Of a stretch of DNA of 30,684 nucleotides, positions 24,853-30,684 are shown one piece after another. Origin of the DNA: Bacillota bacterium. GTDB lineage: Bacteria; Bacillota; Desulfitobacteriia; Desulfitobacteriales; Desulfitobacteriaceae. Where the stretch lies: positions 1 through 30,684 of the forward strand of contig JAEWCM010000161.1 in NCBI GenBank assembly GCA_023390635.1, given 5' to 3'. The stretch's first letter is position 1. The number at the start of each line of letters is the position of its first letter. The notes under the pieces were generated by a model. The model ran no database searches and was not told where the DNA came from. It saw only the letters and a list, made by a program, of their open reading frames with translations. Made by a program: the position numbers and the translations under genes.

Positions 24853-24899
24853 AACAGAGCTGCAGGCAATCAAGATTGCCTCAGCCCTGTTGTGGTTTT
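24853..24899 (+). terminator. Terminator after the sigma-54 activator gene
   Basis: An 18-19 nt stem with a few mismatches (AACAG, GCTG, AGGCAATC on the left; GATTGCCT, AGC, TGTT on the right) is followed by GTGGTTTT. It faces a convergent small gene. Confidence 0.7.
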
Positions 24900-24945
24900 G
24901 GAGAGTATTATTCCATACCGCCTGGACATGCCTGCCGTATTTTCA

Positions 24946-25146
24946 TCATTTTGAAGTCCTATACCCTTTGACAGGTTTCCGCATCATTTTTCCATCCACA
25001 TAATAAAACCCCTGTTTAAATAAATCCTGCTTGCTCAGTTCCAATTCTCCAAGCAAATCATCCAGTTTTTTCCCCGCAGCCAATGCCTGATTCAGATACT
25101 CAAACTTAGCGTCATCATTTAAATTCCAATACTCTTCCTTGTTCAT
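24946..25146 (-). CDS. Small conserved-looking protein with a helix-turn-helix-like fold
   Basis: This 66-residue protein begins MNKEEYWNLNDDAKFEYLNQAL and continues with AAGKKLDDLLGELELSKQDLFKQGFYYVDGKMMRKP. The order helix, G-K-x-L-D-D-L, E-L-x-L-S-K-x-x-L resembles the small Clostridial proteins with a putative DNA-binding helix-turn-helix that I know of, but I cannot name a family. ATG 25146 has a strong GGGAGG site on the minus strand, which supports real translation. It stands alone between the activator terminator and a 346-nt gap, and may be transcribed from within that gap. Confidence 0.65.
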   Translation of the reverse strand: MNKEEYWNLNDDAKFEYLNQALAAGKKLDDLLGELELSKQDLFKQGFYYVDGKMMRKPVKGYRTSK

Positions 25147-25492
25147 TTACACTACCTCCCTTAAAATATTCTTGGTTAGCGCAAATCTTCACATAGATCC
25201 ACAGGCGTCTTCTCCACTCTCCGTTAACCACTGCCCATCTTCTCCACTCCTTTCCTGAATCTTGAATAGGTATCCGGTTAAGGCAGCGCTCCCTTATAAC
25301 CAATGCAATAAACATACCATCTTTAAGGCACAGGAAGCTTAAAGCTGATTTCAGGCACTGTCGGCACTGTGTTTTAAAAGTTTTCATTTTGTTCCTTAAC
25401 GATACTTCAGGTTAATAGCAAAATGAATCCAAGAGTATTAAAATAAAAATCTTGTTTTAAAAATGAAACCGGAGTTCCATCCTTAATCATGC
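25147..25492. other. Gene-poor gap with a 12-bp direct repeat
   Basis: This 346-nt stretch has no ORF I trust. TCTTCTCCACTC occurs at 25208-25219 and again at 25238-25249, exactly 30 bp apart. A minus-strand ORF (25115-25387) crosses it and overlaps the next gene; it repeats the peptide E-W-R-R because of the direct repeat and is treated as spurious. Downstream of 25387 the sequence is AT-rich. No clear terminator for the trigger-factor-like gene is visible. Confidence 0.5.
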
Positions 25493-26776
25493 TTAATGCC
25501 ATAAAGTGTGATCTACCAGGTATTGGGCCGCTTTAGCCGCTTTCAGATCAAATTTCACCTTTTCCGCTAATGGACCAAGGTTTTGCCCGGCATTTTCCCT
25601 TTCCATGCCAATACTGGCGGCAAAGTCTTCAAGCCCCTGCCTTAGCTCTTCTTCGCCTAGTTTTCCCAATCCCCTTGTCTCAATGATTTTTTCCAGTACG
25701 TAATCGGATTTAAGGGCCAGCTTAGCATCCTCCCAAAGCTGCTTTTTAAACGCCACTTCATCAAGGTGGTTGGCTTGCAGATATAAATCCACGCTTTTTC
25801 CCTGATCTGACAGCATTTTAGAAAATTGCTCCAGCATAAGCCGGGCACGCTGCATGACCACTGCATCCGGCAGGACAACCTCACATCTCTCCAGAAACCC
25901 CTTGACTGCAGCCTGCCGTTTGCGTTCAATCATCTGCCATTCAGCTGTTTCTTCCAGCAGCGCTCTGGCTTTGATCCGAAGTGATTCCATGTTCTCAGCC
26001 TTTCCGATTTCTCTGGCAAAACCGTCATCAAGCTCCCGCAGGCTGATATTCTCGACCTTTTTTACCTTTACTTTGAAGAAGACACTCTTTCCTGCCAACT
26101 GTTCAACTGTATCTTCTTCGGAGAAATGCAGAAGTATTTTCAGACTTTCTCCTGCTTTTACGCCAATGAGATGATTATCGAAATCAGGGTAAAATGAATC
26201 TTTGCCCAGCAGCAGCTTAAAATCCTTGCGCTTTTCCAACAGTGCACCATCCAGATAACATTGATAATCAAACGTCACTGTGTCTCCCTCTGTCGCCTCT
26301 TCATGCAGCTTCTCTAAGATCAGTTTATTCTTCCGGCGCATAGCCTGAAGATGTTTTTCCACCGCTTCATCGGTAATATTATCTGCTTCGGGAATCTGGA
26401 TTTCCAATCCTTCCAGTGCACCAAGGATCACTTCCGGTTTAACCGGTACACAAGCTTTTACAATGACCGGCTTGTCTTTCTCAATGTAACCGATCTCAAT
26501 ATCCGGTTCTCCGATAGCCTCAATTCCCAATGCTTTAATTGCGGTATAATATTGATCAGGAACAACTTCATCAATAGCATCTTCCAGAAAAATATGCGTT
26601 CCGAATTTCGCTTCCAAAGCGGCCTGTGATGCCCTGCCTCTTCTAAATCCGGGAAGTGCATATTTTTTAGCATTTTTTTGATAGGATTTTTTCCAAGCTG
26701 CCGCAAAGGTCTTCACATCAATTTCAAACTCCAAATAGGCCTCACTGTTTTCGATCTTCTCCAAATTTTCGTTCAT
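25493..26776 (-). CDS. tig: Trigger factor paralogue (FKBP-type chaperone)
   Basis: This 427-residue protein has the full trigger factor layout: N-terminal domain (1-115), FKBP-type peptidyl-prolyl isomerase domain (about 160-245, EGDTVTFDYQCYLDG to FFKVKVKKVE) and a long helical C-terminal arm. The ribosome-binding signature, usually G-F-R-x-G-K-x-P, reads GFRRGRAS (43-50), so the proline is lost and the lysine is arginine. It is not next to clpP-clpX, where the housekeeping copy normally lies. Its promoter is a near-perfect sigma-54 site like that of the molybdoenzyme operon. A dedicated folding role, as for PceT with reductive dehalogenase, is inferred. ATG 26776 follows AAAGGAGATT. Confidence 0.92.
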   Translation of the reverse strand: MNENLEKIENSEAYLEFEIDVKTFAAAWKKSYQKNAKKYALPGFRRGRASQAALEAKFGTHIFLEDAIDEVVPDQYYTAIKALGIEAIGEPDIEIGYIEKDKPVIVKACVPVKPEVILGALEGLEIQIPEADNITDEAVEKHLQAMRRKNKLILEKLHEEATEGDTVTFDYQCYLDGALLEKRKDFKLLLGKDSFYPDFDNHLIGVKAGESLKILLHFSEEDTVEQLAGKSVFFKVKVKKVENISLRELDDGFAREIGKAENMESLRIKARALLEETAEWQMIERKRQAAVKGFLERCEVVLPDAVVMQRARLMLEQFSKMLSDQGKSVDLYLQANHLDEVAFKKQLWEDAKLALKSDYVLEKIIETRGLGKLGEEELRQGLEDFAASIGMERENAGQNLGPLAEKVKFDLKAAKAAQYLVDHTLWH

Positions 26777-26841
26777 AATTTCTAATCTCCTTTCCTATCC
26801 TATCCTCATCGACAGTGTCCTCCTGATGTCATATCTAGATA

Positions 26842-26871
26842 TTGCATTAATCATGCCAACCCTTGTATGCT
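26842..26871 (+). promoter_or_regulatory. Possible promoter of the acetyltransferase gene
   Basis: TTGCAT (26842-26847), an 18-bp spacer and TATGCT (26866-26871). Its -35 overlaps the -12 region of the opposing sigma-54 promoter, so the two would compete. Confidence 0.4.
26843..26858 (-). promoter_or_regulatory. Sigma-54 promoter of the trigger factor paralogue
   Basis: Minus-strand TGGCATGATTAATGCA matches TGGCAYR-N4-TTGCW at all defined positions but one, with GG and GC correctly spaced by 10 bp. The start would be near 26832, about 55 nt before the ATG. It closely resembles the site at 22345-22360. Confidence 0.75.
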
Positions 26872-26930
26872 TTGGAGAGGTAGATTTAGTCACATCAGGA
26901 GTCTTAATAAAGTAAAAGGAGTATTTCACA

Positions 26931-27476
26931 ATGGCACTTAATCTTCAGCTGCTGTCCCAGAATGATTTTCCTGCAGCATACGAACTGATGGAAAAAGCAT
27001 TTCCTCCATCCGAATTACGCAGTTATCAGAATCATTGTCAGATTCTCGATCATCCAAATTACCGCTTGTTAGGATTGAAAGATCATGATAATGTCACCGC
27101 CATCCTTGGGGTTTGGGAATTCGAATCCTTCCGCTTTGTAGAACATTTCGCGGTGAGTGAAGCCCTGCGCGGTCAGGGCATTGGCAACAAGCTTTTAAAA
27201 GCCTATATTCATCAATCGGCTTTGCCGGTCGTTTTAGAGGTAGAACTGCCGGCCAATGAGACAGCCAGGCGGCGCATTCACTTCTATCTGCGGCTGGGCT
27301 TCCATCTCAATGACAACTATCCCTATACTCAGCCTCCTCTGCAAAATGGCCAGGCTTCCATTCCGCTGATCCTTATGAGTACGCCTATTCCCCTCTCTCT
27401 ACAAGAATTTTCCACAGTTAAACGTACGCTCTACCGGATCATATATAAGGTTCGTGAAGACTGGTCAGGACAATAA
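26931..27476 (+). CDS. GNAT family N-acetyltransferase
   Basis: This 181-residue protein uses acetyl-CoA to acetylate an unknown amine. The acetyl-CoA-binding motif A is VEHFAVSEALRGQGIGNKLL (the R-G-Q-G-I-G loop at 80-85), followed by a conserved beta-strand VVLEVELPANE and RRIHFYLRLGFHLND, the usual motif B with Y-x-R-x-G-F. An additional C-terminal 35 residues (STPIPLSLQEF to YKVREDW) are predicted helical. ATG 26931 follows AAAAGGAG. It is divergent from the trigger factor gene across a short shared regulatory region; no terminator is obvious after it. Confidence 0.9.
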   Translation: MALNLQLLSQNDFPAAYELMEKAFPPSELRSYQNHCQILDHPNYRLLGLKDHDNVTAILGVWEFESFRFVEHFAVSEALRGQGIGNKLLKAYIHQSALPVVLEVELPANETARRRIHFYLRLGFHLNDNYPYTQPPLQNGQASIPLILMSTPIPLSLQEFSTVKRTLYRIIYKVREDWSGQ

Positions 27477-27696
27477 ATTATCCACAGATATTAATTGGAA
27501 ATATATTTAAGCCGTTTTCCCTTGAATTTCCTGCTATCAATAACTATACTTAATGGATAAGGCATCAAATATAAATGATATAAATTAAATTATTCCCAAT
27601 ATGTAATTTGAGAGTTTCACTAAAGTTATGGACATAAACTAACAATTACTTTTTATGTAGTGCAACTTCTGATTAGAAAAGGAGGGAGATATAATT
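27477..27696. other. AT-rich intergenic region before the GTPase cluster
   Basis: These 220 nt hold the leader of the following gene cluster. I find no sigma-54 motif and no strong -35/-10 pair, and no riboswitch I recognise. Confidence 0.4.
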
Positions 27697-28389
27697 ATGA
27701 AGCTTGTCACTGTAGCCGGCCCCCCTTCTTCGGGAAAAACCTCAGTCATCCTCAAACTGATCGAATGCATGAACTTATCTGAAGGCAGCATTGGTGTGGT
27801 CAAATTTGACTGTCTCACTTCCTTTGATAACCAGCGGTATGAAGAAGCAGGTGTTCCGAACGAAACCGGATTCTCCGGAAAAATCTGCCCCGATCATTAT
27901 TTTGTCAGCAACATCGAAGATGCCGTTCAGTGGGGACTTAAATGCGGATTCGATATGTTGATTACGGAAAGCGCCGGTCTCTGCAACCGCTGCTCCCCCT
28001 ATATCAATGGCATTCTTTCCATTTGCGTCATCGATAATCTTTCCGGAGTCAACACACCCCGCAAAATTGGTCCGATGCTCAAATTTGCCGATATTGTGGT
28101 CGTGACAAAAGGAGATATTGTCTCTCAGGCAGAGCGGGAAGTGTTTGCTTTTAATGTAAAACAGGTAAATTCCTCCGCTAAAGTAGTATTTGTCAATGGT
28201 ATTACCGGACAAGGCAGCTTCCTGCTGGCTAAACATTTGCAGCAGGCCTGGGATATCCAAACCTTAAAAGATTTGAAATTGCGTTTTACTACCCCGGCCG
28301 CTATCTGTTCTTATTGCACAGGGGAGCGCAGAATCGGAGAAACCTATCAAATGGGAATGCTGAAGAAAATGGAGTTTAAAAAACTATGA
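27697..28389 (+). CDS. G3E/HypB-like GTPase with two CxxC motifs
   Basis: This 230-residue P-loop protein has G1 AGPPSSGKTS (7-16), an F-D-C-L-T-S-F-D switch region near 37-44, ESAGLCNRCSPY (91-102, holding C96-x2-C99 where G3E proteins have E-x-x-G), and a G4-like TKGD (137-140). A second pair C204-x2-C207 sits in AICSYCTGERRIGETYQMG at the C-terminus. HypB and CobW relatives load Ni, Co or Zn into enzymes; the metal-ligand-like cysteines fit that role, but none is assigned. ATG 27697 follows AAAAGGAGGGAG. It overlaps the next gene by 4 nt (ATGA), implying translational coupling. Confidence 0.85.
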   Translation: MKLVTVAGPPSSGKTSVILKLIECMNLSEGSIGVVKFDCLTSFDNQRYEEAGVPNETGFSGKICPDHYFVSNIEDAVQWGLKCGFDMLITESAGLCNRCSPYINGILSICVIDNLSGVNTPRKIGPMLKFADIVVVTKGDIVSQAEREVFAFNVKQVNSSAKVVFVNGITGQGSFLLAKHLQQAWDIQTLKDLKLRFTTPAAICSYCTGERRIGETYQMGMLKKMEFKKL

Positions 28390-29402
28390 CAGTACAGGAT
28401 TTTATGATACTCGTCAGTAATAACACGCTTCAGGATATTCTGAAAGCCTATCCCATTGCCGGTGACTTTTTAGCCAATTTCCGTATGGGATCGATCGAGC
28501 GTACTGTTCCCCTGCCTCAAGGTCTGGAATGGGTTGAGGATAGCATACTTGAAGAATTTGGCTTGGATCGCTCAACGGTCTTGCTGAATTTCTGCCTTTT
28601 TCTTGAGGAGTTTACCAAAGAAGAGAAATCAACGGCTCCTATCTCCTCCCTCACCATCTTAGGCGGGTTTAATAAATTTCGAGAACCGGAAAATGTGAAT
28701 TTAACCGTAAAAAGCGGCGAAATCATCAGTATTGTCGGTCCTACCGGCTCAGGTAAAAGCCGCCTGCTCGGAGATATTGAGTGTCTGGCCCAAAGGGATA
28801 CTCCTACATGCAGAATGGTCCTGGTCAATGGCTCAGAATTAGACGATTTGCAGCGCTTTGAAATGGATGGAAAACTGGTGGCCCAGCTCTCCCAGAACAT
28901 GAACTTTGTCATGGATCTGACTGTGCGGGAATTCCTGGAGATGCATGCCAAAAGCAGACTGATCCCCCATGCTGAAGAAGTGGTAGAAACCTGTTTCCTT
29001 TGTGCCAATGATTTGGCCGGAGAAAAATTTACTCACGATACCAAAGTGACACAGCTGAGCGGCGGCCAGTCCAGGGCTCTGATGATCGCCGACACCGCTT
29101 ATATGAACAGCTCTCCCATTGTTTTGATTGACGAAATCGAAAACGCCGGCATCGACCGGCGGCGGGCCATTGAGCTCCTGGCCAAGCGGGAAAAGATTAT
29201 TCTTGTCTCTACTCACGACCCTCTCCTTGCCCTCAGTGCCGATAAACGGATCGTAATTAAAAATGGCGGTATCTATAAAGTGATCGAGATTACGCCGGAA
29301 GAAAGAGCAAGCCTGGAGGCCATTGAGCGGCTGGATAATACTTTGCTCAGGTTGCGCAATTCTCTACGCAACGGTGAATTGATTACTGAAGACCTATTAT
29401 AG
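28386..29402 (+). CDS. Soluble ABC-type ATPase with DUF1858-like N-terminal domain
   Basis: The 338 residues split in two. Residues 12-76 (NTLQDILKAYPIAGDFLANF then a G-L-E-W-V-E-D-S-I-L-E-E-F-G-L-D stretch) resemble the DUF1858/ScdA_N helical domain, but without its usual C-x-x-C. Residues 88-290 are a complete ABC ATPase: Walker A GPTGSGKS (118-125), Q170, signature LSGGQ (224-228), Walker B IVLIDE (245-250) and H277. There is no membrane segment, and no permease gene is in the window. It may therefore be a non-transport ABC protein, as in AtwA or SufC-like assembly factors, or its permease lies downstream. Start overlaps the GTPase gene. Confidence 0.85.
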   Translation: MTVQDFMILVSNNTLQDILKAYPIAGDFLANFRMGSIERTVPLPQGLEWVEDSILEEFGLDRSTVLLNFCLFLEEFTKEEKSTAPISSLTILGGFNKFREPENVNLTVKSGEIISIVGPTGSGKSRLLGDIECLAQRDTPTCRMVLVNGSELDDLQRFEMDGKLVAQLSQNMNFVMDLTVREFLEMHAKSRLIPHAEEVVETCFLCANDLAGEKFTHDTKVTQLSGGQSRALMIADTAYMNSSPIVLIDEIENAGIDRRRAIELLAKREKIILVSTHDPLLALSADKRIVIKNGGIYKVIEITPEERASLEAIERLDNTLLRLRNSLRNGELITEDLL

Positions 29403-29406
29403 GCAA

Positions 29407-29479
29407 GCCAAGCAATGAATGATACTCCGCTGTCGCAAACTGGCGTTAATCGCTCATCTCCGGTCATTCATTGCTTGGC
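29407..29479 (+). repeat. Perfect 16-bp inverted repeat with 41-nt loop
   Basis: GCCAAGCAATGAATGA (29407-29422) and TCATTCATTGCTTGGC (29464-29479) pair fully. The element starts 4 nt after the ABC gene stop. The loop includes a small CGC/GCG stem. It could be a dispersed repeat, an RNA processing site or part of the terminator that follows. Confidence 0.75.
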
Positions 29480-29500
29480 ATAATCCTGAAGATTATTTTT
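29480..29500 (+). terminator. Possible weak terminator in the cluster
   Basis: ATAATC (29480-29485) pairs with GATTAT (29491-29496) and is followed by TTTTATTT. The AT-only character makes it weak by itself; stacked on the 16-bp repeat before it, it could reduce readthrough. Confidence 0.4.
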
Positions 29501-29548
29501 ATTTACGAGCCTCCATCTAGCTATATGATAGAAAGGAATCGGTAGAAT

Positions 29549-30316
29549 ATGTGGAAAATCTATGATGACTTGATTCAGGGAATTCCTGAGCATCTGACGG
29601 TAGACGAACTGATTTGCGGCAACGGCAGTTCTTATGTGCGCAGCGGTGAAGGTGCCGGCTTCTCCGGCTTTCATCTTTGTGAATCCAGATTACCGGTGGT
29701 GACCAAAAACCTCATCGGCGTCCCCTTGCGGGAAGCAGCTTCCTGCGTGAAATCCTGGAATTTTCCTGAAGCCTCGATTGGACTGGCTGCCATCAATGCG
29801 TATTACAATCACCCGGAAATCGCCCGCGCCAATGGTGTGGATTTTTCAGATGTCCGTAAGGTAGAAGACCGGATGAACGATCCTTTTATCATGTCCCAAA
29901 ATACAATTAAAGGATCGAATGTTGCAGTTGTCGGGCATTTCCCTTACCTGGAAAATCTCTTTGAGCCGATCTGCAATCTTTCCATTATCGAATGGGAACC
30001 GGAAGAGGGAGATTATCCGATCTCTGCTGCCGAATATATTCTTCCCGCTTGTGATTATGTCTATATCACCTGCGCCAGTTTTGTCAATAAAACCCTTCCC
30101 CGCCTGCTTGAGCTTTCCGCCCATGCTAAGCTGATTACTCTGGTAGGCCCGGCTACCCCGCTGGCTCCTGTTCTGTTTGAATACGGGGTCCAGGATCTAT
30201 CCGGTTTCATCATTAAGGATAATGCACTGGCCTCCAGAGTGATCGCCGGTGCGGAAAAAGTGCGTCTCTACCTGTCCGGCCAAAAGGTGACTTTTAAAAA
30301 CTCTCTTTCCGTTTAA
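29549..30316 (+). CDS. DUF4213/DUF364 protein, putative metal-chelation fold
   Basis: This 255-residue protein shows an enolase-N-like DUF4213 part (about 5-90, ending with NFPEASIGLAAINAYYNHPE) and a Rossmann-like DUF364 part (about 118-240, starting SNVAVVGHFPYLE and including YPISAAEYILPACDYVYITC, then a L-V-G-P-A-T-P-L motif). DUF364 is described as a putative heavy-metal chelation domain; no reaction is established. A G-x-G-F-S-G-F-H stretch and scattered cysteines are candidates for ligand contacts. ATG 29549 follows GAAAGGAATCGG, a leader also found before the next gene. Confidence 0.85.
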   Translation: MWKIYDDLIQGIPEHLTVDELICGNGSSYVRSGEGAGFSGFHLCESRLPVVTKNLIGVPLREAASCVKSWNFPEASIGLAAINAYYNHPEIARANGVDFSDVRKVEDRMNDPFIMSQNTIKGSNVAVVGHFPYLENLFEPICNLSIIEWEPEEGDYPISAAEYILPACDYVYITCASFVNKTLPRLLELSAHAKLITLVGPATPLAPVLFEYGVQDLSGFIIKDNALASRVIAGAEKVRLYLSGQKVTFKNSLSV

Positions 30317-30337
30317 GATCCTGTTTTTATGAATCCT

Positions 30338-30364
30338 GGAATACTTATGAACTCTAAGTATTCC
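30338..30364 (+). other. Hairpin between the DUF364 and THEP1-like genes
   Basis: GGAATACTT (30338-30346) and AAGTATTCC (30356-30364) form a perfect 9-bp stem with a 9-nt loop. No T-run follows, so it is likely an RNA stability or processing element rather than a terminator. Confidence 0.5.
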
Positions 30365-30408
30365 TCAAGTTTCTACGAGATAGATCATGTGGAAAGGAAT
30401 CGGACGAT

Positions 30409-30684
30409 ATGAAGATCTTTTTAACCGGCGAAATTCAAGTGGGAAAAAGCACTGTCATCCATAAAGTGCTTTCCCTGCTCAACATAGTTCCCGGAGGTTT
30501 TAAAACCAATTTTGCTCCCAACGTTGACCGAAGCTCATGGAACGAATCGCTTTATATCAATTCCCCTTCCACTCCTCCCCAATATCTTCCGGAAAATACG
30601 GTAGCTGAATTCAGTACCGGTCGTCCACAGCCATGCACGGAAAAATTTGATACTTTGGGAGTTGATCTGATTCGAAGCGCCAGA
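30409..30684 (+). CDS. THEP1-like P-loop NTPase (5' part only)
   Basis: The window ends inside this gene. The 92 visible residues begin MKIFLTGEIQVGKSTVIHKV, a Walker A at 7-15 (GEIQVGKST), followed by NIVPGGFKTNF. The G-G-F-K-T stretch is typical of the THEP1/NTPase_1 family of nucleotide phosphatases. ATG 30409 follows GGAAAGGAATCGG. It continues the GTPase, ABC ATPase, DUF364 series and is probably part of the same unit. Its role is unknown. Confidence 0.75.
   Translation, partial: MKIFLTGEIQVGKSTVIHKVLSLLNIVPGGFKTNFAPNVDRSSWNESLYINSPSTPPQYLPENTVAEFSTGRPQPCTEKFDTLGVDLIRSAR

Larger units (their letters stand above)
26820..26901. repeat. Inverted repeat and palindrome in the divergent promoter region
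   Basis: CTCCTGATGT (26820-26829) and ACATCAGGAG (26892-26901) are perfect 10-bp inverted copies flanking the divergent promoters. A 12-bp palindrome, ATATCTAGATAT, is at 26831-26842. These may be operator or activator sites. Confidence 0.5.

Noticed and set aside
25115..25387. Minus-strand ORF of 90 residues with a CxxC and an AAGGA-like site upstream
   Set aside because: It overlaps the start of the better-supported 66-residue gene, its repeated E-W-R-R comes from a DNA direct repeat, and its composition does not look like a protein family.
1..30684. CRISPR arrays, insertion sequences, prophage genes, tRNA genes
   Set aside because: No regularly spaced repeats, transposase or integrase motifs, or tRNA cloverleaf signatures were seen on either strand.

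Overview
The window looks like the chromosome of an anaerobic, spore-forming, low-to-mid GC member of the Firmicutes. A Desulfitobacterium-like Peptococcaceae is the best guess. The guess rests on the conserved gene order (mutL end, miaA, hfq, spoVK, hflX, methionine gamma-lyase-like gene), a sporulation AAA ATPase, a Cheo-type LexA box, strong AGGAGG-type ribosome binding sites, and a DMSO-reductase-family molybdoenzyme operon. The organism name is inference; no ribosomal RNA is present.

Positions 1-9970 are a dense plus-strand housekeeping block: the last codons of mutL, a SAM methyltransferase, miaA, hfq with a clean terminator, typA with its own promoter, spoVK, hflX (with an unusual JAMM-like N-terminal domain), a PLP lyase-like gene, lepB and ddl. 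Between ddl and the convergent lexA lies a candidate structured RNA with an extended -10 promoter, followed by a strong bidirectional terminator. lexA (minus) carries a near-consensus LexA box over its promoter. Next come a small XRE regulator (minus), then a chemotaxis receptor (plus) whose promoter is covered by a perfect 10-bp inverted repeat. After these come an M23 peptidase, a D,D-carboxypeptidase, a cysteine-rich small protein and a small membrane protein.

Positions 16200-24900 are an accessory catabolic or respiratory module. On the minus strand, in transcription order, are a DMSO-reductase-family catalytic subunit, a very short Fe-S subunit, a zinc-ribbon protein, an OFA-type MFS transporter and an AAHS-type (aromatic acid) MFS transporter. 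A sigma-54 activator is encoded divergently, and a full-match sigma-54 promoter (-24/-12) sits in front of the molybdoenzyme operon. A nearly identical sigma-54 promoter lies in front of a trigger-factor paralogue at 25493-26776. This suggests that a dedicated chaperone is induced together with the molybdoenzyme.

Positions 27697-30684 hold a plus-strand cluster: a G3E/HypB-like GTPase with CxxC motifs, a soluble ABC ATPase with a DUF1858-like N-terminal domain and no permease, a DUF4213/DUF364 (putative metal chelation) protein, and the start of a THEP1-like NTPase. I read it as a possible metal or cofactor handling system that I cannot match to a characterised pathway. A perfect 16-bp inverted repeat with a 41-nt loop lies inside it.
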